This document shows, one piece after another, positions 8,345 to 17,082 of a stretch of 64,000 bases of DNA (position 1 is the stretch's first letter; each line of letters starts with the position of its first letter). Source of the stretch: Bradyrhizobium sp. CCBAU 53340 (GTDB lineage Bacteria > Pseudomonadota > Alphaproteobacteria > Rhizobiales > Xanthobacteraceae); assembly GCF_015291645.1 (NCBI RefSeq), contig NZ_CP030055.1, positions 5,890,001 to 5,954,000 on the forward strand, written 5' to 3'. Under the pieces are notes generated by a model. That model saw only the letters and a list, made by a program, of their open reading frames with translations, was not told the origin of the DNA and did no database searches. The translations under genes and the position numbers were made by a program.

Positions 8345-10531
8345 ATGAACAAGCACGTTTCTCCCAAGATGAACCGCCGCGCCTTCGTCATTGGCACAGC
8401 CGCGGTCGGCGCCGGCCTCGCCATCGGTCTCGACATTCCCTTCGGCGGCCCCGCCGTGGTTCGCGCGGCCGACGGCTCGCCCGAGGTCAATGCCTGGGTC
8501 GTGATCAGGCCCGACGACACCGTGGTGATCCGCATCGCCCGCTCCGAGATGGGCCAGGGATCGCTGACCGGCCTCGCCCAACTCGTCGCAGAGGAACTCG
8601 AATGCGACTGGTCGAAGGTCACGACCGAATACCCGACCCCTGGCCAGAGCGTGGCCCGCAAGCGCGTCTGGGGCGATTTCTCCACCGGAGGCAGCCGCGG
8701 CATCCGCTCCTCGCAGGACTACGTGCGCAAGGGCGGCGCCACCGCGCGCATGATGTTGATCCAGGCCGCCGCGGACGAGTGGAAGGTTCCCGCCTCCGAG
8801 TGCACCGTCGACAAGGGCGTCATCTCCCATAAGGCTTCGGGCAAAGCGACAACTTACGGAAAGGTCGCCGAGGCCGCGGCAAAGCTGACGCCGCCGGCCG
8901 ATGTCAAGCTGAAGGACCCCAAGGACTGGACCATCGCCGGCAAGGGCCTGCTCCGGCTCGATACGACCGACAAGACCACCGGAACGATGGTCTACGGCAT
9001 CGACATCAAGCTGCCGGGCATGCTGAACGCGGCGATCAAGGATTGTCCGGTGTTCGGCGGCAAGGTGAAGAGCTTTGACGAAGCCAAGGTCGCCGGCATG
9101 AAAGGCGTCAAGAAGGTCATCAAGGTCGGCGATAGCGCGGTCGCGGTCGTTGCCGATACCTGGTGGCACGCCAAGACGGCGCTGGAAGCAGTGCCGATCG
9201 TCTGGGACGAAGGGGACAACGCAAAAGTCTCGAGCGAGACGATTGCGAAGTGGCTGGCCGAAGGCCTCGACGACGCGCAGCCGGCCTATGTCGGCAACAA
9301 GAACGGTGATGTGAAGGCGGCAATTGCCGGCGCTGCGAAGAAGGTCGAGGCCGTCTACAACTATCCCTATCAGAACCACGCCACCATGGAGCCGATGAAC
9401 GCCACCGCGCTCTACACGGCGGACAAATGCGATGTCTGGTGCGGCACGCAGAATGGCGAGGCGGCCTTCGCGGCCGTGCTGGAAGCGTCAGGCCTGCCGG
9501 CGGAGAAGTGCGACGTGCACAAGGTGATGCTCGGAGGCGGCTTCGGCCGGCGCGGGCAGACCGACTATGTCCGCCAGGCCGTGCTGATCGCCAAGCAGAT
9601 GCCGGGCACGCCGATCAAGCTGTTGTGGTCGCGCGAAGAGGACATGGCGCACGGCAAGTATCATCCGATCACCCAGTGCAAGATGACCGGCGCCTTCGAT
9701 GCCGACAATAATCTGGTCGCGCTGCATTACCGTCTGTCAGGCCAGTCGATCCTGTTTTCGCTACGTCCGGAAGCGCTTCAGAACGGCATGGATCCGGCGG
9801 CGTTCCAGGGTGTCGCCCAATCAGGCGAGGCTGCATTCGGGTACTCGATCCCGAACCTGCTGATCGAACATTCGATGCGCAACCCACACGTTCCGCCGGG
9901 CTTCTGGCGTGGCGTGAACGTCAATCACAACGCGATCTACATGGAATGCTTCATGGACGAGCTCGCCCATGAAGCAGGCCAGGACCCGCTCGAATTCCGC
10001 CGCAAGCTGATGGGCAATCATCCCAAGCATCTGGCCGCGCTCAACGCCGTGGCCGAGAAGATCGGCTGGACCACGCCGGCACCGCAAGGAGTCCATCGCG
10101 GCATCGCGCAGATCATGGGCTATGGCAGCTATGTCGCCGGCGCCGCCGAGATCTCGGTGACCGATGGCAGCAAGATCAAGGTGCATCGCATCGTCGCCTC
10201 CACCGATCCGGGCTACGTCGTCAACCCGGCGCAGGTGGAGCGGCAGATCGCGGGCTCCTTCGTCTATGGCCTCTCGGCGCTATTCTATGGCGGCTGCACC
10301 GTCAAGGACGGCAAGATCGAGCAGAGCAACTTCGACACCTACAACTCGATGCGCATCAACGAGATGCCGAAGGTCGAGGCGGTGATGGTGCCGAGCGGCG
10401 GATTCTGGGGCGGCGTCGGCGAGCCGACCATCGGCGTCGCAGCGCCGGCCGTGCTCAATGCCTATTTCGCGGCGACCGGCAAGCGTGTCCGCTCCGTGCC
10501 GCTGCGCGATCAAAACATCACCTTCGCCTAA
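8345..10531 (+). CDS. Isoquinoline 1-oxidoreductase-type molybdopterin subunit
   Basis: This 728-residue protein is the Mo-cofactor subunit partner of the preceding iron-sulfur protein. A twin-arginine export signal (NRRAFVIG, residues 10-17, then a hydrophobic stretch) implies folded export to the periplasm. Family features are MGQGSLTGLAQLVAEE, the cofactor loop GGGFGRRG, the FWRGVNVNHN segment, and the catalytic-Glu region GVGEPTIG near the C-terminus. There is no FAD subunit, as is usual for IorAB-type enzymes, which donate electrons to a cytochrome. The cytochrome-rich sox genes downstream make a periplasmic acceptor plausible, though this is inference. The same domain arrangement serves several substrates. 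Confidence 0.9.
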   Translation: MNKHVSPKMNRRAFVIGTAAVGAGLAIGLDIPFGGPAVVRAADGSPEVNAWVVIRPDDTVVIRIARSEMGQGSLTGLAQLVAEELECDWSKVTTEYPTPGQSVARKRVWGDFSTGGSRGIRSSQDYVRKGGATARMMLIQAAADEWKVPASECTVDKGVISHKASGKATTYGKVAEAAAKLTPPADVKLKDPKDWTIAGKGLLRLDTTDKTTGTMVYGIDIKLPGMLNAAIKDCPVFGGKVKSFDEAKVAGMKGVKKVIKVGDSAVAVVADTWWHAKTALEAVPIVWDEGDNAKVSSETIAKWLAEGLDDAQPAYVGNKNGDVKAAIAGAAKKVEAVYNYPYQNHATMEPMNATALYTADKCDVWCGTQNGEAAFAAVLEASGLPAEKCDVHKVMLGGGFGRRGQTDYVRQAVLIAKQMPGTPIKLLWSREEDMAHGKYHPITQCKMTGAFDADNNLVALHYRLSGQSILFSLRPEALQNGMDPAAFQGVAQSGEAAFGYSIPNLLIEHSMRNPHVPPGFWRGVNVNHNAIYMECFMDELAHEAGQDPLEFRRKLMGNHPKHLAALNAVAEKIGWTTPAPQGVHRGIAQIMGYGSYVAGAAEISVTDGSKIKVHRIVASTDPGYVVNPAQVERQIAGSFVYGLSALFYGGCTVKDGKIEQSNFDTYNSMRINEMPKVEAVMVPSGGFWGGVGEPTIGVAAPAVLNAYFAATGKRVRSVPLRDQNITFA

Positions 10532-10587
10532 CAAATGCCGCGGTGGTCACAACGGCCGCCGCGGCAATTTTGCCTGGATGACTTGAG

Positions 10588-11862
10588 ATGACCTCGCGCC
10601 CGATGACACGGCGAACTGCCGTGCTCGGCATCACCGCTGCGACCGCGATATTGGCGCGGCCATCGGTCTTGCGCGCGCAATCGACAGGCCGCGTCGTCGT
10701 GGTCGGTGGCGGCTTCGGCGGAGCAGCCTGCGCCCGCGCGCTCGAGCGCGCGCAAGGCGGCTTGCAGGTCATCCTGATCGAACCCAACGCGGTCTTCACC
10801 TCCTGCCCCTTCAGCAACGAGGTGATCGCCGGCCTGCGCGACATCGAAGCCCAGCAGTTTGGCCATGACAGGCTCGGCGCCGAGGGTGTCACGGTGATCG
10901 GCCAGGCCGTGACCGCCATCGAACCGCAGCAGCGCAGCGTCCTGACGGCCGATGGCGTCGCGCTGCCCTATGACCGTCTCGTGCTCTCGCCCGGCATCGA
11001 CTTCCATTTCGACGCGATGCCCGGCTATGACGAGGCCGCATCGGAAAAAATGCCGCACGCCTGGAAGGCCGGAGCGCAGACGCTGCTGCTGCGCAGGCAG
11101 CTGGAGGCGATGGACGACGGTGGCACGGTTGCCATCGCGGTCCCCGCCAATCCCTCGCGGTGCCCGCCGGCACCTTACGAGCGCGCCAGCCTGATCGCGT
11201 ATTATCTGAAGACGAAGAAGCCGCGCTCGAAAGTGCTGATTCTCGATGCCAAGGACAATTTCCCGCAGCAGCGGCTGTTCGAGACGGCGTGGAAAGAGCT
11301 GTACGGCGACATGATCGAGCGCATCGGCTTGTCGCAAGGCGGCCGCGTGACATCGGTGGATCCTTCGACCAGGGCCATCATCACCGAGTTCGGCAATTAC
11401 ACCCCTGACGTCACCAACGTCATTCCGCCGCAGCGCGCCGGGCGCATCGCCGAGATCGCGGGCGCTAGCGATGCGACCGGCTGGTGCCCGATCGATCCCG
11501 TCACCTTCGAGTCAAAGCTCGTCAAAAATATTCACGTCGTCGGCGACGCTTGCCTTGGCGGCGGCATTCCCAAATCGGCGTCGGCCGCGAGCGCGCAAGG
11601 CAAGGCTTGCGCTGCGGCGATCATTGCCATGCTCGCCGGACGCGCGCCGGAAACGCCACGACTCACCGGCGTCTGCTACGACACGGTCGCGCCCGGCTAC
11701 GGCTTCTCGCTCGCCGGCAATTACCAACCCAGGGGCGATATCTTTGCCGAGGTCGAGGGCGGCGCGACGAGCCCGCTCGATGCACCGCGCGAGCTGCGCG
11801 CTCGCGAAGCGGCCGAGGCGGAGCGCTGGTTTCGAACCATCACGGCGGACACTTTTGGCTAG
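10588..11862 (+). CDS. Sulfide dehydrogenase (flavocytochrome c) flavoprotein, SoxF/FccB-like
   Basis: The 424-residue protein starts with a twin-arginine signal (TRRTAVLG, residues 8-15) and then the FAD-binding motif VVVVGGGFGGAACA. FTSCPFSN and the C-terminal HVVGDACLGGGIPKSASAA region are typical of the flavocytochrome c sulfide dehydrogenase flavoprotein, which oxidises sulfide and passes electrons to a c-type cytochrome. CPFSN carries the cysteine region that binds FAD in this family. It heads the soxXYZA genes and overlaps the proposed soxX start by 8 bases, which argues for one operon and a periplasmic sulfur-oxidation role. No dedicated FccA was recognised; SoxX could be the partner. 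Confidence 0.85.
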   Translation: MTSRPMTRRTAVLGITAATAILARPSVLRAQSTGRVVVVGGGFGGAACARALERAQGGLQVILIEPNAVFTSCPFSNEVIAGLRDIEAQQFGHDRLGAEGVTVIGQAVTAIEPQQRSVLTADGVALPYDRLVLSPGIDFHFDAMPGYDEAASEKMPHAWKAGAQTLLLRRQLEAMDDGGTVAIAVPANPSRCPPAPYERASLIAYYLKTKKPRSKVLILDAKDNFPQQRLFETAWKELYGDMIERIGLSQGGRVTSVDPSTRAIITEFGNYTPDVTNVIPPQRAGRIAEIAGASDATGWCPIDPVTFESKLVKNIHVVGDACLGGGIPKSASAASAQGKACAAAIIAMLAGRAPETPRLTGVCYDTVAPGYGFSLAGNYQPRGDIFAEVEGGATSPLDAPRELRAREAAEAERWFRTITADTFG

Positions 11863-12304
11863 ATCGAAGGTCTACATCGTTGCAATGCTCGCCAGTCTCG
11901 CATTCGCCTCCTCCACGCGGGGCGACGGACTCGCACCCTTCAAGATCGTCGGTGACGGCATCGCCGATTCGCTGACAGGCGCCCCCGGCGATGCCGCGCG
12001 CGGACGCGCCCTGGTGCTGGCGCGCACAACGACGTGCATCCTCTGCCATTCCGGCCCCTTCCCGGAGACGCGGTTCCAGGGCGACCTCGCGCCTGATCTC
12101 ACGGGCAGCGGGAACCGCTGGTCGACCAGCCAGTTGCGGCTTCGACTGGTTGACGCCTCGCGTTTCAACCCGGACACCATCATGCCGTCCTATTATCGCA
12201 ATGACGGCCTCGTCCGGGTCGGACGCAACTTCACGGGCAAGCCGATACTGTCGGCCACGGAGATCGAGGACATCGTGGCCTATCTTGCAACACTTCGAGA
12301 CTAG
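11855..12304 (+). CDS. soxX: Sulfur-oxidation cytochrome c SoxX
   Basis: The mature part has one haem c site, CILCH (Cys61 to His65), and the conserved NPDTIMPSYYR stretch whose Met110 is the likely axial ligand. GKPILSATEIEDIVAYLATL closes the protein as in SoxX. SoxX partners SoxA to attach thiosulfate to the carrier SoxYZ in the periplasm. The TTG at 11855 was chosen because it gives an ARSK n-region and a complete hydrophobic signal peptide, overlapping the previous stop; the first ATG is at 11885 and would shorten the signal. soxY follows after 8 bases. Confidence 0.85.
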   Translation: MARSKVYIVAMLASLAFASSTRGDGLAPFKIVGDGIADSLTGAPGDAARGRALVLARTTTCILCHSGPFPETRFQGDLAPDLTGSGNRWSTSQLRLRLVDASRFNPDTIMPSYYRNDGLVRVGRNFTGKPILSATEIEDIVAYLATLRD

Positions 12305-12312
12305 GACTGGTC

Positions 12313-12771
12313 ATGCCAACGACGCGACGACAATTCTTGACCCTGGCCAGCGGCGCTACGGTTCTCCCGATCGTCGCGCTACGCCCCCTCGAGGCAACGC
12401 CCGCGATGCTCAACGCCGCCATCCGCAACGTTGTTGGTGAGGCGCCAATTCGCACCGGCAAGGTCAAGCTCGACATTCCGCCGCTGGTCGAGAACGGCAA
12501 CACGGTGCCGATGACGGTGAGCATCGCAAGCCCGATGACGGCGGACGACTACGTCAAGAGCATCCACGTCTTCAACGAGAAGAATCCGCAGCCGAACATC
12601 GGCAACTTCTATCTCACACCTTCTTCCGGCCGCGCCCAAATCTCGACGCGGATCCGGCTTGCCGACACGCAGAAGGTGGTGGCGATCGCCCGCCTCTCCG
12701 ACGACAGTTTCTGGCAGGTTGCCGCCGATGTGGTCGTGACGCTGGCCGCCTGCACCGAGGAGATGAACTGA
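12313..12771 (+). CDS. soxY: Sulfur carrier subunit SoxY with atypical C-terminus
   Basis: The 152-residue protein has a twin-arginine signal (TTRRQFLTL) and a SoxY-type immunoglobulin-like domain. It would carry the sulfur substrate on a C-terminal cysteine while paired with SoxZ. In the classical family the protein ends in a flexible GGCGG arm. Here the end reads TLAACTEEMN with Cys147 in an Ala-Ala-Cys context followed by acidic residues, so the swinging arm is shorter and less flexible. The position between soxX and soxZ and the 1-base overlap with soxZ make the assignment secure; function as a carrier with this tail is inferred. Confidence 0.85.
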   Translation: MPTTRRQFLTLASGATVLPIVALRPLEATPAMLNAAIRNVVGEAPIRTGKVKLDIPPLVENGNTVPMTVSIASPMTADDYVKSIHVFNEKNPQPNIGNFYLTPSSGRAQISTRIRLADTQKVVAIARLSDDSFWQVAADVVVTLAACTEEMN

Positions 12772-13088
12772 TGGCCGCCCTGATCAACGTTCCCGCCAAG
12801 GCCAAACGAGGCGACACCATCGAGATCCGAGCGCTGACTTCGCACATCATGGAAACCGGCTTCCGCCACACAATGGACGGCGTTCTGGTGCCGCGCGATA
12901 TCATCACCAGCTTCACGTGCCGCTACAACGGCGCCGAGATCTTTCGCGCCGACCTGTTCCCGGCCATCGCGGCCAATCCCTATTTGTCGTTCTTCACGAT
13001 CGCCAAGGAGAGCGGCAAGTTCGAGTTCGAATGGGTCGGCGACAACGGCTATTCGTCCACCGCATCTGCATCGATCACGGTCGAATGA
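12771..13088 (+). CDS. soxZ: Sulfur carrier subunit SoxZ
   Basis: This 105-residue beta-rich protein without a signal peptide matches SoxZ in length and in motifs such as IEIRALTSHIMETGFRH and NPYLSFFTIAKESGKFEFEW. SoxZ forms the heterodimer with SoxY and is exported together with it through SoxY's Tat signal. The ATG shares its A with the soxY stop, and the stop overlaps the soxA ATG, so soxYZA are translationally coupled. Confidence 0.93.
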   Translation: MAALINVPAKAKRGDTIEIRALTSHIMETGFRHTMDGVLVPRDIITSFTCRYNGAEIFRADLFPAIAANPYLSFFTIAKESGKFEFEWVGDNGYSSTASASITVE

Positions 13089-13864
13089 GTTTGTGGCGCG
13101 CGATAGCGGCGGCAACGCTGTTTGCTGCTGCCCCAGCCTTGCTCGCCGGCGAAGTCCCGCCCGAAGCGCGCCGCTCCGGCTATTCCTTCATGGGCCCCGA
13201 CACGCGCGCGATGCAGGATGACGACACGTCCAACCCGGGCATGCTGTTCGTGCTCGACGGCGAGACCCTGTGGACGAAGAAGACCGGCAGCGTCGACAAG
13301 GCCTGCGCGGATTGTCACGGCGATGCGCGGAGCAGCATGAAGGGCGTCGCAGCACGCTATCCTGCTTTCGACAAGGCGCTGGCGCGCCCAGTCACGCTCG
13401 ACCAGCGCATCAACCTCTGCCGCACCAATCACCAGCGGGCGAGCCCGCTGCCCTATGAGAGTCGCGACATCCTGTCGCTGTCCGCCTTCGTCTCGCACCA
13501 GTCCCGCGGCGTCGCGATCACCGCAGGCGACGATCCGCAGCTTGCACCCTTCGTCGAACGGGGCCGCAACCTCTTCATGCAGCGCGAAGGCCAGCTCAAC
13601 CTCGCCTGCACTAATTGCCACGACGACAACTTTGACAAGCGCCTTGCAGGCTCGCCGATCACGCAAGGACAGCCGACCGGCTATCCGATCTATCGCCTGG
13701 AATGGCAGACGCTGGGATCGCTGGAGCGGCGCCTGCGCAGCTGCATGACCGGCGTCCGCACCCAGGCCTATGATTACGGCGCGCCCGAGCTGGTCGCGCT
13801 CGAGCTCTATCTGATGTCGCGGGCGCGCGGCATGCCGATGGAGACGCCGGCCGTGCGGCCCTGA
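13085..13864 (+). CDS. soxA: Dihaem cytochrome c SoxA
   Basis: The 259-residue protein has an N-terminal signal peptide (about residues 1-22) and two haem c sites, CADCH (74-78) and CTNCH (175-179), so it is the dihaem type. LRSCMTGVR carries Cys220 at the position of the active-site cysteine that forms the persulfide haem ligand in SoxA enzymes. With SoxX it should catalyse the oxidative joining of thiosulfate to SoxY. The start overlaps the soxZ stop by four bases. It ends the sox run; soxB, soxC and soxD are not in this window, so completion of the pathway would need genes elsewhere. Confidence 0.92.
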   Translation: MSLWRAIAAATLFAAAPALLAGEVPPEARRSGYSFMGPDTRAMQDDDTSNPGMLFVLDGETLWTKKTGSVDKACADCHGDARSSMKGVAARYPAFDKALARPVTLDQRINLCRTNHQRASPLPYESRDILSLSAFVSHQSRGVAITAGDDPQLAPFVERGRNLFMQREGQLNLACTNCHDDNFDKRLAGSPITQGQPTGYPIYRLEWQTLGSLERRLRSCMTGVRTQAYDYGAPELVALELYLMSRARGMPMETPAVRP

Positions 13865-13942
13865 TTTCGCAGATTAGGACTAGGCAGACGCGGCACGGCC
13901 GCTAGTATCCCCCCAAATTGAGTCAGAGGGAGGGACCCAAAA

Positions 13943-15268
13943 GTGGCTAACCACAAAATCTCGCGTCGTGCGCTCTTGACAGGCACTGCCGCCGCCGGCG
14001 CGCTCAGCCTGACCGGGCTGCCGGCCCGCGCCGAGGTCAACTGGAAGAAATACGCCGGGACCAAGCTCGAGGTGATTCTTGCCAAGGGGCCGCGTGGCGA
14101 CAATCTGCAAAAATACGTCAAGGAATTTACCGAGCTCACCGGCATCCAGGTCGAATCCGAGCAGATTCCCGAGCAGCAGCAGCGCCAGAAATGCGTCATC
14201 GAGCTGACGTCGGGCCGGCCGAGCTTCGACGTCGTCCATCTCAGCTATCACGTGCAGAAGCGGCAATTCGAGAAGGCTGGCTGGCTCGCCGACCTGACGC
14301 CCTTCATGAAGGATCCAACACTGACCGCGCCCGACCTCGTCGAGAGCGATTTCTCGGCCGCCGGTCTGCAATATGCCAAGAACGACAAGGGCCAGATGCT
14401 GTCGCTGCCCTGGTCGGTCGACTATTTCATCCTCTACTATAATAAGGAGCTGTTCCAGAAGAAGGGCGTCGCGGTGCCCAAGACGCTGGACGAGATGGTT
14501 GCAGCCGCCGAGAAGCTGACCGATCCCAAGGAAGGCACCTTCGGCTTCGTCGGACGCGGCCTGCGCAACGCCAACATGACATTGTGGACCAACTTCTTCC
14601 TGAACTACGGCGGTGAATTCCTCGACGCCAAGGGCAACATCCTGACCGACGGCCCGGAAGCCATCGCGGCAACCAAGCTCTATCAGACGCTGCTGACGAA
14701 GGTCGCCCCGCCCGGCGTCGCCGGCTTCAACTGGATGGAGTCGATGGCCTCGTTCACGCAAGGGCGTTCGGCGATGTGGATCGACGGCGTCGGCTGGGCG
14801 CCGCCGCTGGAGGATCCGGCTGCCTCGCGGGTGGTCGGCAAGGTCGGCTACACCGTCGTCCCTGCAGGACCGAAGGGGCAATACTCCGCCACCTACGGCG
14901 ACGGTGTGGGCATTCCAGCCGCCAGCAAGAACAAGGAAGCTGCCTATCTGCTCTGCCAGTGGATCGTCTCGAAGCAGCAGGGCGCCCGGCTGCTGCAGGC
15001 CGGCGGCGGTGTGCCGTTCCGCAACTCGATCCTGAACGACCCCGAAATCCAGAAGGGCGTGAAGATGCCGAAGGAGTGGCTGCAATCGGTGATCGATTCA
15101 GCCAAGATCAGCAAGCTCGGTCTGCCCGTGGTGATCCCGGTCGCCGAATTCCGTGACATCGTCGGCGCCGCTCTCACCGCGACGTTGTCGGGCGCCGACC
15201 CTGCGACCGAACTGAAGAAGGCCAACGATCAGTATCGGCCCATCCTGGAGCGCAGCGAAAAGGCGTGA
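13943..15268 (+). CDS. ABC transporter sugar-type substrate-binding protein
   Basis: The 441-residue protein begins at GTG 13943 behind AGGGAGGGA and has a Tat-like signal (SRRALLTGTAAAGALSLTG). The mature part is a CUT1-type (family 1) periplasmic binding protein, with sequences such as LPWSVDYFILYYNKELFQKKGV and FTQGRSAMWIDGVG. It captures a sugar or polyol and delivers it to the two permeases that follow; the 4-base GTGA overlap with the first permease shows coupling. The ligand is unknown. The start 78 bases after soxA suggests an independent unit, although no terminator was seen between them. Confidence 0.9.
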   Translation: MANHKISRRALLTGTAAAGALSLTGLPARAEVNWKKYAGTKLEVILAKGPRGDNLQKYVKEFTELTGIQVESEQIPEQQQRQKCVIELTSGRPSFDVVHLSYHVQKRQFEKAGWLADLTPFMKDPTLTAPDLVESDFSAAGLQYAKNDKGQMLSLPWSVDYFILYYNKELFQKKGVAVPKTLDEMVAAAEKLTDPKEGTFGFVGRGLRNANMTLWTNFFLNYGGEFLDAKGNILTDGPEAIAATKLYQTLLTKVAPPGVAGFNWMESMASFTQGRSAMWIDGVGWAPPLEDPAASRVVGKVGYTVVPAGPKGQYSATYGDGVGIPAASKNKEAAYLLCQWIVSKQQGARLLQAGGGVPFRNSILNDPEIQKGVKMPKEWLQSVIDSAKISKLGLPVVIPVAEFRDIVGAALTATLSGADPATELKKANDQYRPILERSEKA

Positions 15269-16203
15269 GTGCGTTGACACAATCGGCTCCGGGCGCGGCA
15301 CAGTCTGATGCCGCGCCGGAGAAGGAGTTGCGGCCGCCGTCCTACTGGCCGTTCGTGGTGCCGGCGCTGGTCGTCGTGCTCGCGATCATCATCTTCCCGT
15401 GGGTCTTCACGATCTGGATGAGCCTGAACGAATGGAAGGTCGGCTCGCCGACCACCTTCGTTGGCTTCTCCAACTACGTTCGCCTGACCAGCGATCCCCG
15501 CTTCATCGAAGCGATCGGACATACGCTGGTCTACACCGCGTTGTCAGTGCTGCTGCCGCTGGTACTTGGCACCTTCGCAGCCGTGGTGTTTCACCAGAAA
15601 TTCGCCGGCCGCGGCGTCCTGCGCGGCATCTTCATCATGCCGATGATGGCAACGCCGGTGGCGATTGCGCTGGTCTGGACCATGATGTTCCACCCGCAGC
15701 TCGGCGTACTCAACTATCTGCTGTCGCTGGTCGGGATTCCCGCGCAGCTCTGGGTGTTTCATCCAGCAACGGTGATCCCCTCGCTGGTGCTGGTGGAAAC
15801 CTGGCAGTGGACGCCGCTGGTGATGCTGATCGTGCTCGGCGGGCTCGCCGCGATCCCGACCGAGCCCTACGAGAGCGCGCAGATCGATGGCGCCAGCCTG
15901 TGGCAGGTGTTCCGATTCATCACCCTGCCGCTGATCATGCCGTTCCTGTTCATCGCCGGCATGATCCGCATGATCGACGCCGTGAAGAGCTTTGACATCA
16001 TCTTCGCAATCACGCAGGGCGGACCCGGCTCGGCCTCGGAGACGATCAACCTCTATCTCTACAGCGTCGCCTTCACCTATTACGACCTCGGCTACGGCTC
16101 GGCGATCGCGGTCGTGTTCTTCCTGCTGATTGTGCTGCTTGCGGCGGTGATGCTCTACGCCCGCCAGCGCATGCTGTGGTCCGAGATCGCGAGCGGCGCA
16201 TGA
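15265..16203 (+). CDS. Sugar ABC transporter permease (MalF/UgpA-like)
   Basis: The 312-residue inner-membrane protein has about six hydrophobic segments. The EAA loop is EPYESAQIDGASLWQVFRFI, which contacts an ATP-binding subunit, and its position near residue 205 is usual for MalF/UgpA-type permeases. It uses a GTG start overlapping the binding-protein stop and ends in a 4-base overlap with the second permease. It forms the transmembrane channel with that second permease. Confidence 0.92.
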   Translation: MSALTQSAPGAAQSDAAPEKELRPPSYWPFVVPALVVVLAIIIFPWVFTIWMSLNEWKVGSPTTFVGFSNYVRLTSDPRFIEAIGHTLVYTALSVLLPLVLGTFAAVVFHQKFAGRGVLRGIFIMPMMATPVAIALVWTMMFHPQLGVLNYLLSLVGIPAQLWVFHPATVIPSLVLVETWQWTPLVMLIVLGGLAAIPTEPYESAQIDGASLWQVFRFITLPLIMPFLFIAGMIRMIDAVKSFDIIFAITQGGPGSASETINLYLYSVAFTYYDLGYGSAIAVVFFLLIVLLAAVMLYARQRMLWSEIASGA

Positions 16204-17024
16204 CACCACGTCAAATCATCAGCAAGATTAGCCTGTGGTTAGCGGTGCTCGTCATCGTGTCGCCGGCCATCCTGTTCTTCCTCTGGATGCTGTCGCTGTC
16301 GCTCAAATTCGAGGTCGACAACGCCGCCTACCCGCCGGTGTTCATCCCCGAGCATTTCGCCTGGAAGAACTATGCGGACGTGCTCGCCTCCAACCGGTTC
16401 GTCACCTATTTCTTCAACAGCCTGATCGTGACGGGCGGGGCGACGGCGCTCGCGCTGATGGTCGGCGTCCCCGCCGGCTACGGCATCGCGCGCATGGCTG
16501 CGCACAAATCCGCCATCGTGATTCTGATCGCCCGCATCACGCCCGGCCTGTCCTACCTGATCCCCCTATTCCTGCTGTTCCAGTGGCTCGGCCTGCTCGG
16601 CACGCTGGTGCCGCAGATCATCATTCATCTCGTGGTGACGGTACCGATCGTGATCTGGATCATGCTCGGCTATTTCGAGACGACACCGCTGGAGCTGGAA
16701 GAAGCCGCGCTGATCGATGGTGCCGGCCGCTGGCAGGTGTTCCGGCACGTCGCGCTGCCGATCGCCAAGCCCGGCATCGCGGTCGCCTTCATCCTCGCGG
16801 TGATCTTCTCCTGGAACAATTTTGTGTTCGGCATCGTGCTGGCGGGACGCGAGACGCGCACCCTTCCGGTCGCGGTCTACAACATGATCTCGTTCGACCA
16901 GCTGAGCTGGGGGCCGCTCGCCGCCGCCGCGCTGATCGTCACGCTGCCGGTGCTACTGCTTACAGTGTTCGCACAGCGGCAGATCGTCGCCGGGCTCACA
17001 GCTGGGGCCGTCAAGGGCGGGTAA
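16200..17024 (+). CDS. Sugar ABC transporter permease (MalG/UgpE-like)
   Basis: This 274-residue membrane protein is the second permease of the same importer. It has about six hydrophobic segments and an EAA loop (ELEEAALIDGAGRWQVFRHV) in the C-terminal half. The ATG at 16200 overlaps the preceding stop. No ATP-binding gene follows: the next sequence is an inverted-repeat terminator and then a convergent gene. The system therefore probably borrows a MalK/UgpC-type ATPase encoded elsewhere. Confidence 0.92.
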   Translation: MTPRQIISKISLWLAVLVIVSPAILFFLWMLSLSLKFEVDNAAYPPVFIPEHFAWKNYADVLASNRFVTYFFNSLIVTGGATALALMVGVPAGYGIARMAAHKSAIVILIARITPGLSYLIPLFLLFQWLGLLGTLVPQIIIHLVVTVPIVIWIMLGYFETTPLELEEAALIDGAGRWQVFRHVALPIAKPGIAVAFILAVIFSWNNFVFGIVLAGRETRTLPVAVYNMISFDQLSWGPLAAAALIVTLPVLLLTVFAQRQIVAGLTAGAVKGG

Positions 17025-17030
17025 CGAATG

Positions 17031-17066
17031 AAGCGGCCGGGCGACTTCACGTCGCCCCGGCCGCTT
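17031..17066. terminator. Bidirectional hairpin terminator
   Basis: Arms AAGCGGCCGGGCGAC (17031-17045) and GTCGCCCCGGCCGCTT (17051-17066) pair almost completely over a 5-base loop. The hairpin sits in the 58-base gap between the convergent ABC permease and NCS2 permease genes, followed by a short T-containing stretch, and would serve both. Confidence 0.7.
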
Positions 17067-17082
17067 CTGTTACAATCTGGCC

